Source: a virus. From it: a DNA stretch of 31,184 nucleotides. The position numbers were made by a program, and so were the translations under genes. The stretch covers positions 1 through 31,184 of the IMG/VR virus record IMGVR_UViG_3300025759_000421; one strand, written 5' to 3'. Positions 7,953 to 20,100 of the stretch are shown here, one piece after another. Each line of letters begins with the position of its first letter. Position 1 is the first letter of the stretch. The notes under the pieces were generated by a model. That model saw only the letters and a program-made list of their open reading frames with translations. It did no database searches and had not been told where the DNA came from.

Positions 7953-10900
7953 TGGCTGAGCTCACCGCATACGATAAGAAGAGACAGGAAGAATACAAGA
8001 AATTCCTAGCCGATCTTAAAAGAAACAAAAACAAACCCGCTCAGGTTTCAGATGCCCAGAGAAGGAGAGCTCGGGATGTTTTACAATCCTCAATGTATTA
8101 CCGTAGGCCAGACTTACAGCAATCACTGACCAATGCCCAGGAAGCTAACCGTGCAAAGAAGGAAGCAAACAAAAAGGAGAGTAACCAGTTAAGAGATATT
8201 ATAAACAGGACCCAGACCCCCTCTATACAAAACATGACAGTGGAGCAATTGCAGGCTCTCAGGAGAGAGAACGAGGATGAACAGCTTGCTACTTTGTATA
8301 GGACTAATCCCAACTTTGATACCGACAGTCCACCTGCAAGGGGTACTAAAGCCAGAGAAATATGGGATCGGGAAAACCAAAGGCGGTTGGATGAGAAGCA
8401 AAGGAAGATAGGCAAGGATTATGAGGACCAGGCAGACTACCTTCTTGCTGTGCCTGACGATAAGACAGCCTCGGCAAATCCACGATCTGCTTTAAAAGAT
8501 CCTGGGTTCAACCCAGACACAGATGCTGGAGCCCCACAAGGTCAGGTCTTTAATTTTATTGACTACGACAAGATGGTAGACCGGGAGGCTCAAAGTGAAA
8601 GAGAAAGGCTGGACAAAGAAAAGCTTATTAGTCTTCAAGGTAATTTTGATGAGCGTTCATCAGATGAAATCACACAGGGTATGATGGACAATGTGGCAAC
8701 TAGGGCATCCAGGAGAACCAATAACAGGGGGGAGCTTGATCCGAGGTCTTCTGCTGAAATAGAGGAAGGGTTGCTTTCAAATCTTGCTACTCGTCGTTCC
8801 AGAACAGCGGGAATGCAAGGGGACTTGCCAGACACTACATCCAAACAATACGAGCAAAGAATTAAATCCCAGGTAGGTCTTTCTGAAGAGATTGAGAAGG
8901 CTCAAAGGGCAGCCATGGGTCGGGGAACACAGTCCGAAATCAATAGGCAGAGAGCACTGAGAGCACCAGAAGTTGAGGACGGTGAGTTTGCTGAAAAGAA
9001 TAGAATGGAAGGTTTGTACCAGGAGGATTTAAAACCAACCAACAAGAAAGCAAAGCTTGAAGAGATAACAATTAATGCTACCGACATAGCAGAACAGCTT
9101 GACGAAGAAGGGATTACCGATCCTGAAGAACGAAAAGCTGTCAAGGAACAGGTAGGCAATTATTTCCGGGACACATCAACCAATCAGCTTATTAATCTTG
9201 ATCGGCTTCAGGCTGAGATGGATACGATACAGAAGAGGGAAGACTTGTTTGCGACAGCACAGTTGTTGTCGGGCAAGGCTCGTCAAAAGTTTATGATTAA
9301 TAACAACTTGATTGACGAGGATGATATTCCTGCACCAACCAAGCTTGAGGCCCTAGAAAAAGAATTAAAGTTAAACGAAACCCAGTTTAAATTAGCTGAG
9401 CTAGTTAAGAAAACCGCAGACTTAAATAAACCAGAAGCCAAGAAGTTGAGCGAAGAACAAAAGGCTATGGTTGATGTTGGTAAAGAATACTTGAAAGACG
9501 GTGACGTTGACAACGCCAGGGCTGCATTTGAGGCGGCTGGTATTAAAATGCCAAGCTTCAAGGTGAATAATAAGAAGGCTTCGGAAGCTTTAATAGAGTT
9601 GGCAGGTGGCACCATGGATCTAAGTAAGTATGGCGTGGCCACTAAAGAAGGTCTTGAGAAGTTTTTTGATAACTATCAAAGAGACAAAAGAGAATTATTA
9701 AAAGGAATGTCTAGCTTCAAATACGCAAGCGTAGATGGTTTTACTATTGAAAAGAAAACTAAATCAATTCCCTATTTTAAAAGTGCTGGTGTTCCGCTTT
9801 GGGAAGAGCTACAAGAAAGGGCTGGCACAGAAGGGGCTGTCACTAATTTTGACTTTATACAAGACAGTTCATTGCGTAGACGCATGGAGTTAGTATCTAA
9901 GCAATTAGGAGGATTTTCAAATGAAACAGAATATATATCTGCTGTTACTGACATTGTTTATGACCGTCAGTTGGACAGGCTTACAAATGGGTTCCATAGT
10001 GAATACCTCGACCTTACACAATCAGGAAAGGGGGACCAACCACTACTTACACCCGGATTTAAAAAAGGTTCTGACACTGGAGAAGAAGGAGCAGGAAGTG
10101 TCGAGGGAACAGATTTTGAGGAAGAGACTACTGGTAACGACCTTGCAATCAACCCAGAACAAGCATTCCTTCCCAAAGCCTTGGCGAGGAAAGATGAGAA
10201 CGTAGAATCTACGGATGCCGGAAGTGGATATGGAGGTTTAACTGAGGCACAAAGAGAACAAAGGGTCGGAAGCTTTAATGAAAGTATAGTACAAGGTGTT
10301 AAAGATTTCCTCCCAAAGATAAATCCTTTCCGAACAGAATTTGGCGACTATAGAAATAAGGATGCGCCTGTGGTTGACAGTGAGCCAGAAGGTGAAGGTG
10401 GTGGAGGTGGACAGTTACAAGCCGCAGAACTGGCTCAACCCATAAGTGATATGATTCTCAATGATCCACTCAACGAACAGTTTACCTTTGGTGATTTTAC
10501 CGACGGTAGACGAGGGGTGGAAAACTTGCAGGCCTTTGATAGAACTCAAAGATTTGAGGGGAAGTTCACACCCAAGATTAGGCAGGAATTTTTTGAGAAG
10601 AAAAAAGGCGAGAGAAGAAAGCCAGTAATGGCTAACGGCAAGCCAGTATATCACATCGGTTATGGCATTAGGCTACCTCTTAACAAGAAAGAGGTTCAGG
10701 TCTTGAGAAGCAACGGGTTCAAGGGCAACCCAAATGAGTTTCTCAAAGCACCTACCAGAGCCCATGCTAAAAAACTACAGGGTGATAAATACTCAATCAC
10801 AGAGAATCAAGCTGAGGCTCTGATGAAGCACCGTTATGCAAACCACATACGAGATTTAATTAAATCTAATGATGATTTTGCAGGGAACGATGAGTCAAAA

Positions 10901-11161
10901 AGAATTAACTGGAGCGGATTACCTAGACAAGTTCGTGAAGTTTTATTCGACATGTCTTATAATATAGGGCCAAGGTTTTTAACAAGGAAGCAAGATCCTT
11001 TTAAGAATTTAAGGCAGTCCATCCTAGATTACCAAGCAAGTCCCACTAGAGAAAACGTGGAGAAAATGGTTGTAGACATCCGAGAATCTAAATACTACCG
11101 AGAACAGGTGGGCAATAGAGCATCGGCTAACATGCAAACACTTCTTGATCTGATAAATTAA
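7952..11161 (+). CDS. Ejection protein with C-terminal lysozyme-like domain
   Basis: A 1069-aa protein, probably in the virion and responsible for local peptidoglycan digestion during DNA entry. Residues 1-850 are charged and mostly helical, with a ~30-residue tandem repeat at about 228-300 (ERSSDEITQGM, PRSSAEIEEGL). An acidic, Gly-rich linker ends near residue 830. Residues about 860-1065 look like a T4-lysozyme-type (GH24-like) domain: RFEGK with candidate catalytic E869, YHIGYGIRL in the place of the T4 YYTIGIGHLL strand, and VREVLFDMSYNIG matching the later buried helix. The T4 threonine is replaced by H901 and no clear equivalent of the catalytic Asp is seen, so activity is uncertain. 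There is no cysteine. GGAGGAG precedes the start, which overlaps the upstream stop. T7 gp16 similarly joins a wall hydrolase to an ejection protein, but at its N-terminus. Confidence 0.7.
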   Translation: MAELTAYDKKRQEEYKKFLADLKRNKNKPAQVSDAQRRRARDVLQSSMYYRRPDLQQSLTNAQEANRAKKEANKKESNQLRDIINRTQTPSIQNMTVEQLQALRRENEDEQLATLYRTNPNFDTDSPPARGTKAREIWDRENQRRLDEKQRKIGKDYEDQADYLLAVPDDKTASANPRSALKDPGFNPDTDAGAPQGQVFNFIDYDKMVDREAQSERERLDKEKLISLQGNFDERSSDEITQGMMDNVATRASRRTNNRGELDPRSSAEIEEGLLSNLATRRSRTAGMQGDLPDTTSKQYEQRIKSQVGLSEEIEKAQRAAMGRGTQSEINRQRALRAPEVEDGEFAEKNRMEGLYQEDLKPTNKKAKLEEITINATDIAEQLDEEGITDPEERKAVKEQVGNYFRDTSTNQLINLDRLQAEMDTIQKREDLFATAQLLSGKARQKFMINNNLIDEDDIPAPTKLEALEKELKLNETQFKLAELVKKTADLNKPEAKKLSEEQKAMVDVGKEYLKDGDVDNARAAFEAAGIKMPSFKVNNKKASEALIELAGGTMDLSKYGVATKEGLEKFFDNYQRDKRELLKGMSSFKYASVDGFTIEKKTKSIPYFKSAGVPLWEELQERAGTEGAVTNFDFIQDSSLRRRMELVSKQLGGFSNETEYISAVTDIVYDRQLDRLTNGFHSEYLDLTQSGKGDQPLLTPGFKKGSDTGEEGAGSVEGTDFEEETTGNDLAINPEQAFLPKALARKDENVESTDAGSGYGGLTEAQREQRVGSFNESIVQGVKDFLPKINPFRTEFGDYRNKDAPVVDSEPEGEGGGGGQLQAAELAQPISDMILNDPLNEQFTFGDFTDGRRGVENLQAFDRTQRFEGKFTPKIRQEFFEKKKGERRKPVMANGKPVYHIGYGIRLPLNKKEVQVLRSNGFKGNPNEFLKAPTRAHAKKLQGDKYSITENQAEALMKHRYANHIRDLIKSNDDFAGNDESKRINWSGLPRQVREVLFDMSYNIGPRFLTRKQDPFKNLRQSILDYQASPTRENVEKMVVDIRESKYYREQVGNRASANMQTLLDLIN

Positions 11162-14100
11162 TGGCTGACATTACGTTTGACGTTTGGCTCAAAAGGAATA
11201 GAAAACCTGGAGAGTCAATGCGCGAAGCTATATCTAGGTATAGCGACGAGCAGTTCGTAGGAAGAAGAGGAAGAGATTATTTAACAGAAGTCTTCTCTGA
11301 CGAGATTGAAGCGGAAGATCAAGTCAAGTTAGCAGAACAACCAGAACCCCCACCCGACCCAGACGAACAACCATACGCTGACTTTGGGGAGACAATGTAC
11401 AAGTCCCTGGTCGGCCTTGGTGAGACAGGTGCGGGACTGGCGGCAACCGTCCTACCAGAAGGTTATGGCAAAGAGACCATGACCGAAATAGCACAAGACC
11501 TACAAGAAGTTAAGACAACTGAAAAGCCTGCGGCTACCTACGAGGATTATGTTCGTGAGGGTGGCTTTATTGGTGGGTTATATGAAATGTTGCCTGAATC
11601 CACACCGACATTCGGTGAGATGGGAGAGGGGGCCCTGGAGTCTTTCTTTCCAACGGTCACAAGTATCGCTGGTGCAACACTGGGCTTTTTCACACAGGGT
11701 CCAACTGGCATGGTTCTTGGTGGTACCCTTGGAGCGTCAGCAGGTAGCACGGCGGTTGTAACAGGGGGCACATATACAAGGGTCCTGGAAGACGACAACA
11801 TCCGTGAAGCCCTCGGGGTGCAAAAGGGTGTTGACTACACAGAATTATCCGACGAAGAGCAGGCAAGGATGCGAGACATTGCATCTGAGATTGCAGGCGA
11901 CACGGGTCTAACAAGATCCTACACCTCTGGTGTTTTAGAGCTCCCAAGTAATTTATTTCTACCCTGGATCAAGGGATGGGGTGCGGTCAAGCAGGTAGCC
12001 GCTAGATACGGCATGGATGTTCTTGGCGGTACTGCGGCTGAGGTCATGGATGAGCAGGTCTACGCCTACGAGGTAAAGCAGAATCTCATGGAGGCTGGAC
12101 TCGATGAGGCACAGGCTGAGGCATACCGTCAAAAGATCCGTGAGATGGGTCCGACTAATTTTGAGACAGCCTGGGGTGCTTTTGTAAACGAGGTTGTGAT
12201 GGGTGGTGCTCCTGCGGTGGCAGAGGCGACAACAGCCTACGCTCTCAAGAGGGATCACAGGGTAGATGCTCCTGCTACAATCAATGAAGAACTGACAGAG
12301 TCGATAACGGATGAGTCTCTTGAGGCTGCCTATGCAGAAGCGGAGAAAGAGATACGGGACCAGGAACAGCAGGCGAGAAAAGAACAGGAAGCAGAGCTCA
12401 AGAGAAGGAGAGACGAGTTTAAGTTTCAGCAGGAGGCACAGTTAAAGACTCTACAGATAGAGGACCAGAAACTTAGGAATAAAAGGTCTGCTGAAAAAAT
12501 AAAGGATGAGACAGGCCAGACAGTCGGAGCAGTAGAGCAGACACTTGAGTCTCCCGGAAAAACGGTTAGAGAAAAACTTAAAAGGGATCTTGTTCCTCTC
12601 GAACAGGCAGAGGCTAAGAAGAAAAAACCCAAGAGAGGTAAGTCTGGTAAGTTTGAGACCGAAGAACAACAACTTACTCCGTCTCAAAAACTTAATCAGA
12701 TCGGTCAAATGGCAGGCGAGGAAAGGCTTGCTCAGGAAGTTAGAGAAGAATTTCAAGCGGGACAAGAACAGATTGTTACCGACTTGGAGATGTCAGAGTC
12801 CGAAAGAAGAGAAGCGGAATCTCTGGAGACTGCCAGCATAGAAGACATACAGGCCGATGCTTATCTGCAAGAAACACAACAGAAACAAAGGGAGGAAGAC
12901 CAGGCTTTCCTAGAGTCTGAGAGAAGAGAGCAAGAGGGTATGAACAAGGTCTACCAGGATATGGGAGTCTTGTCTTACAGTGAGGCCTCAAATCCCAATA
13001 AGGATACTTTTGCTGAAGCCCTTGCAGACGTTGATACAAAGTTACCAGAAGAACAGCAGTCTGAAATACTTGACCAGAAGATTGAGGTTCTGGAGAACGA
13101 GATGGACAATCCCGGTGGAAGGGGTGTATCTCCACTCAGTTTCAGAATGGGTCAAGCTGCACTGAAGTCAATAACGAAATTCTTCTCCGGTGTCGGCGTA
13201 AAGATTAGTGCTATTACAAGGGAACAAAGATACGCAGGAATGGTTCAAGGTTTGTATGGACCAGAGTTTGCTAAGTCTACTGACCCACTTGAAGAGAAGC
13301 GAAGACATCACAAGAGACTGAAGTCCATTTACAAGGGCGAGGGCTTTGCTGTTGGTGTAAGTCAGATTGTCATAGCCCCAGAGTCTATCTATGGAGAGAC
13401 GGAGCGTGATGCGATAAAGAGAATGGTTCAGGTTGTCTTTCACGAGGTCTTCGGTCATTACGGGCTGAGGATGAAGAAGGGGGGCACCGAAGCACAGCCC
13501 ATGTCTAAGGATTACAAAGACATGATGTATGGCTTCGGGAAGTTTGCGAAGAAAGACATAAAGGCCTGGTTGAATGGCAGTCTCGGATATGGTTACCAGG
13601 GTCAGAAATACAACTGGGAAAAAGATGTAGACTTTGACAAGGGCGACATCTCTTTCAAACAGATAGAAGAATATGTAGCCAGAAACTACGCAGAATACGG
13701 AATCCAAAAAGAGTGGGCGATAGACAGGCTAGTCCAGTCTCTCAGGAAAATGTTCAAGGGATTTCCGGGATTCAACAGTGTCACAGATCGTGACTTAATC
13801 GAGGTTCTAAACCAACTGCAAGATGAGTATATCCCCAATAATCGCAGTATCGTATCCGGCAACAAACAATCAAAGAAACCAAAGGCACAGGTACAGACTC
13901 CTGAAGAACAGGAGGAAGAGGTCTCAATCGACCCCGACCAAGAAATATCAGAATCCCGTAGACCGAGTGACTTTGACAGGTTCGTATCCTTCGGAGGAAA
14001 GCCTCCCCTCAGACAATTTGACAAGAAAAAGTTCGACACAAGAAGGGCTCCTAAGAAGACTGCTCAAGATGCGGAGCGGTATGTAGATGCCAGCATACTT

Positions 14101-17100
14101 GAGTCGATGGAGAAAAAGACTTGGCCAGAACAGTTGGTCAAGGACCTTTCAAATTTTGAAAGTTTTCCGCAGGAGTTCCAGGATAGTTTCCGCAAGTCCC
14201 TGAAGTCTGGGCTCAGAAAGCGTGAGCAAGAACTAGCCAACGCAGTCCTGGCCAAGGGTCGTCAGGCGTTCCTACAAAAGAAGAAGGGCAACGTCACACC
14301 AGACACCAGTGCAACCAAGGGCTTTGAGCAGGGTGGTGCGAAGTGGAAAGAACTGGTTGACGATGTTCCTAAGTTTGCCAGGACCACGCCCGAGATCCAA
14401 AGGGCGATGAGAGCTCAGGATATTAGTGAGTCCCAGTCTGCTGTATACAACAAGCCTGATGTTTTAAAAGCGAAGAACAGGATTCTAAGACAATACGGCA
14501 GTTTTGAAAACCTCCCCTACAGAAGGTACACAAAACACAAGGGTTACAGGGTGGTTAGGTTTGACAAGATCAAAGACTATAGTGATTTTAAAAACTACAT
14601 AAACAGACTCGATGACACCAACAAAATTAGGGAGTGGAAGAACAGCCCTCTATCTGATGCAGGAGAGGATGCTTCTTTTCATGTTGCTTTTAATGATGAA
14701 GGGGTCCTGTTAAGAGATGATAGGTATGGCGACAAGGTGGGAATATTCCCTTACGAAAGTGATGCCATAGCTGCTATTGATAGCCTGGACGACATCAGCG
14801 AGTCCAAAATATCAGACGATCCCAAAGCCAGAAAGATGATGGTGCTCCCACCGAAGGCTCTGCCCGGAGGTAGGGTGTTTCAGCAGTGGGCTGACCGTAA
14901 GATGATAGATGCGGAAGATGCTCCCGAGTACAGAGCAGGGGGTCGTGTTATAGACGTAAGTGACGGTATGCCTGCGAGTGCCAAGCAACCTGACATGACG
15001 GGCACAACCGTACCTTACGCAGAGATCGACACAAACTTTCCGGGGAACAGGGCTTCGTTCAATGTATCTGGTGTAGACTCGCAGAAAAAAATTAAAGGGG
15101 TACGCAGGGATCAAAAGGTGGCAGGCAACAGGATCTCTGGTGGTGCTATTATCAAAGCAAATCTTATCGGGCAGGGTCAGGCCAAGTTTATTGATGCTTT
15201 ACCAGGAGTCAATACCACCACAAAGAATATAGCTACGTTGCAGGCTGAACAGATTAGAAAATACAACGAGGAAAAAGATGTACAAAAATCTAAAAAGGGC
15301 AACTACTCAGACCACCTGTTTGCCACCAAGATTGTATACGACACAGATGTCGAGCTAAGTACGACTGGAACAGACAAGCCACAACCTTCAGTTCGCCCCA
15401 CAACATACGGAGACATTATAGTTGGCAACCAAGTAGCAACCATTAGGATGGGTGACCGTATAGCCCCCCTGTATGATTCGCTATATGTGGTAGCCCCTGG
15501 AGACGACATCTCCTTTTCTTACGTTGGTGAGAAAGGATTCGCGGAATTCAACAAGCGGAATCCAGGAAGTCTATCTGCCAAAGAGTTCATGACCGATCTG
15601 TCCAGGCAAAAGAAAGGACAGAAGGGTGGCAGATGGTTCAACCCTGGACTGCCAGATGACAAGTGGAGACTGGAGGTTCCGAACACGGGGACCAAACTCA
15701 AATCCATGCCTATATCTTTCAATGGCAGAGATGCAAACTGGGTTGTAGATTTTGATGCCAGTAAGTTTGAGGGAACAAGGAAGCCTGAAGGTAGGAGGGT
15801 TTCCGACAATAAGAAAGTTCGGTTAGCACAAAGTTTACCATGGCTCTCCCTTAAAAACTTTGTAGACATCGGAGTCCTGGCTGACTACTACCCTAAACTT
15901 AATGACGCGTATGTTCACTTTGCAGAAGACATGCAGGGGGAACCTCTCTACTACGGCACAGCTATCCAGCTTCCAGATGATAATAACGGATTGAGTTTTA
16001 TCCTGGGTGTCAAACCGCCAGACCCTGAAGTCATAGAATTCTTGGACCAGTCAAACATGGGAGCTTCAACCAGAGACTGGCTTGAAGACATCTACATGGA
16101 CAAGATGAACCAGGCTGGTCACGACGGAATCCCGCATAGACTTATAGGGAGCCTGCTTCACGAAATACAGCACTACATCCAGGGAGTCGAAGGATTTGAA
16201 AAGGGTGGTAACCCTGAAGAAATGATGAATCGCTTGGGTGAAGACAGAATAAAGAACTCAATAAGAAACAATACCAAGGGGGTCTGGGTATCTATAAGTC
16301 CTAATTCAAGACTCAGAATACAGAAAAGATTTGCCAAGGTGATGGAAGATCGCTTTGGGATAGATGAGGCTAAAAAGAAAATAGCTGCATTCGGTTTTAA
16401 GACTCCATACAGGGGGACAGCATGGGCTAAAGGTAATTTGTTTTTAGATGACGACCCATTCAAAACTTACGAAAGGTGGGGCAAGAAGACTCGGTTGAAC
16501 ATGATGGACATGCTCACGATGCCATATCAACTTAGTGAAGCCCTGGAGAATAAGAGAAACGCATTATTTAAAGATGTAACATCAGGCCTTGCGGGGGCGA
16601 TAGGTTCCCTGGTCAGAGAAAAAGCTATTAGCAAAAATGATGTAGCTAAGCTGTTGAAGTCAGTCAATGAATTAATGGTTCCATTCAATCTCAATGTCTT
16701 GGGCATGGCTTCTGTAGAACCGCTTAGTACCAGAATAGTTGGAGATGACTGGTCACAGATGATCGCTCAGTCAGACTATCTTAGGTTAGCAGGAGAGATT
16801 GAAGCTAGGGATGTTGAGCAAAGATACATAGATATGATCCGTGGTAATGGCAGGTCTGGATTACCTACCATCTTGAATGAACAACAGAAAAAGATATTAG
16901 AGAAGAAATCACCTACCTTGCCATTCTTACGGGGTGGAACCGAGCGTGATATTACAACAATAGGCAAGGGCAATTACACAGGGTCTATCCCAATGAATGT
17001 CCCTGGTGAAAAACCCCTTGGTGCCCCATGGGATGTCAAGGACATGATCAGCTACTCAATGAGTGACCCGCTTGCTGACTATGCTGACCGCTTAGACATC

Positions 17101-20100
17101 ACAACAAGAACTAGGATCGCACAGATCAACAACCTGGAGAAGGGCACACCGCAGAGGCGAGAAGCTATTCGTCAATTGCATCTGGACATGATGCTTAATC
17201 CCATTCCATTTGGTGACCCAACAAAGCCACTACCCTATCAGGACGAGCTCACATCCTCGGTACCATTTGAGGATCTATCCTGGTCTCAAAGACTTCCGGG
17301 GCATGAGCTATCTGCTAAGACCCTCTTCAAGAAATACTTAAAAGACCCAGCCGAGTGGGAGAAGATCCGTGTAGCCAAGGGTGGGTACTCTGCCATAGAA
17401 GAGACCGACGTAGATCCTGACGATGATACAGAAGCTACGGGTGCTGGTGGTAGGAAATCAAACAAGAAAATTAGTGGCCTTGGATTAAGGACCAAAGCAT
17501 CCCTGAAGAAAAAGAAAAAAGAAACCCAGGCTGCATACGAGGCTAGACTAAAGAAGCAGGCTGAGAAAGATTTTGGAACCATGGCAAAGAGGGCCGCGAG
17601 GCTTCTTTACATGGGTAAGATTTGGACGAACTGGCAAACCATTCGTGACATGTTTGGCCTGAACGCAGGAGGCAGAGGCAGAGATGCTGTTCCTTACCTG
17701 GGTCACATCATCAGCTTTATGAAGATGCAAAGAGACAAGCTGATGAAGGGTGAGCTCACACCGAGGGACATAGTCAAGTCAGTGGTCATGACACTTGCCA
17801 GCCAGGGTGCCGATGCTAATAATCCATGGACTGTCTATAACTTTACTGGTGGAGTCAAGAAGGCGAAGAGTGCAAAGAGCGGGAAAAAGCCTGCCAACCT
17901 GAAGACCTATGTGGAGTACATGAATGGTGCCGACTGGGTCAAAGGAAATTCTAAGACTATTGAAGCAAATATAGGTCAGAAGGAACTGAACGGAGAGTTG
18001 ACAGAAGAGCAGGTTGCGGAGTGGTATAACAAGTCACCGCTCTGGGTTGTCAGTGTGCCATGGACTGGTGAGGGGCCTGTCACTATGTACAATGAGGACG
18101 GTACGGTAGACCGTGACACAACCTACGCTGACATATCTGATGGAGCCTTGTATAAGAAGACTGTTTCTTTTGAGGAAGCACTCAGGACACCGAAGTATTC
18201 ACTAAAGGATGTCTTCGAGACAGACAAGGACGGGAATATTGTGGAAGAAACTGTCCCGGTAATCGATAAAAAGACCGGCAAACAAAAGATTAAAAAGGAT
18301 GGAACGCCACAGGTTAAGAAAGTAAAAATAAAGACTGGCGAAAAAAGAATGGAAGCCAGTGACGAGATGCAATACACGGGTGGTAGACCAGAGATTGTAA
18401 AAGTAAAAGGCCAGTGGAAACTTCGGATTGACGGAAAGAACTATGCTGGAATGGCAGACTACCTCACAGGCAACAAGACAAAGTTGTTTGAGGAAATGCC
18501 GTTATGGTACAGAGACCCAGGAAACAACGACGCTCCCAATGCACAGACTGGAGCAGTATGGGTACCACAAGAATACGCAACCACCGGGGGTAAACCCAGA
18601 ATGGAGGATGCTGTAGCCTACTACTTCTCAACGGATGCGGGGCAGGCTCTGCTAGATGGAATAGAGAAGGGCGAGTTTGATCTGAAGGAGTGGAGAAAGT
18701 TAGCCAATGTAAGAATGGCGTATGGCGATGACCGACTTAACCAGTTACTCAAGCCTGCACAAAGAAAGAAGAATGGAGAGTTTAAGAAGGCGGGACTACA
18801 GGACATCGTAGAGTATACCGAGGGCTTCAATAAGATTATCAAAGATGTCATTGGTGACCTTGATCCTAAAGACTTGCAGGGCAACGATGAGGCTTCTGTC
18901 CAGTTGAGATTTGATTTAGCCAAGCAGCTTGGAGAATACGCACAGAAACTGTACGGCATTGCCGGGGCGAAGCAGGCTTTCTTCAAGCACTTCCTCGGCT
19001 TGGGTGATGCCCCGACAATAGATGCTATCGAGTACAACACTCACATAGCAGGAAGCCCAGCTACTGATCTGGCTGTATCACCGTTGACGGGTAAGCCAGT
19101 TGCTAACACATGGAGGGTTGACCTGAAGTGGTGGGCTCTCAAGCTACAAGACCTGCAACTTTCTAATTATGTACCAGGCGTTGAGGCTAAAGCGAAGGGC
19201 GAGACCTTCTTTGACCACTACAGAAATGTAATACAGACAGCTTTCGACGATATAAAAAGGGATGTTGATAGCCGAGACCCATCAATCTTTGAAGACGTAC
19301 CTCCAGATTACTTCTACCATGTCATGCACCACTGGCTCTGGGATGTTGGCAAGGCCCTGACACGAGCCGATGCGGTGATGGGTAAGTCTACAGAGAGATT
19401 CCGACCAGCCGCTTACGAGGCTATGTGGAGAGATGCCGCACAAAAAGTCCTTTCATACTTCAGGAAAGATCCCATCGAGGCAGAGATGGTTCCTTGGGTT
19501 GACCCAGAAGTCTCTCAGTTTAGAGATATAACAGAAAAATATTTAAGCGAACCTGAACCAGGACAGATTGACGGAGTTTTTGAGTTGTCCGAAGGAGATG
19601 CAAAAGCTTTACAAGATGGAGCGATTTCTGAATCAGTAAACCTCCAACCACTTGTCAATAAGCTAATGCAACGAAGTATTGCTGACAGGTTTGCCACAGG
19701 ATTTTATGTAGCTAAAGATCAGACAAGTACAATCTGGCCTGACACCTACCAAGGCAAGAAGGGTTATTGGATGAGAGGTGGAATCGGGTACCCATTACTC
19801 GATGAAAATATAAATGGAATACAAGGTGTTAAACCTAAAAAAGGACAGGTTAAAGGCCGTGCTGCTTGGGCATCTAACAATCCAAGGATAACCAAGCAAG
19901 CAAGAGACTTACAGAAACTAGGGGCAGAACATGTGCTAACCGTTATTGGTAGTGAAGAAATGCACTTTTCCAATAAAGCATATTGGGCTATCTGGTGGAG
20001 AGAAACTCAAGACTTGATGAGGAACAAACCTGCTGTAGCACAAAAGGTTAATGATGCCATTGACACTATCCTGAACAATGATGTCTCTAAAAATATAATT

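Noticed and set aside
13168-13707. 179-codon open frame on the minus strand inside the giant gene
   Set aside because: Antisense to the first zincin region; the product looks like a shadow of the coding strand with no recognisable domain.
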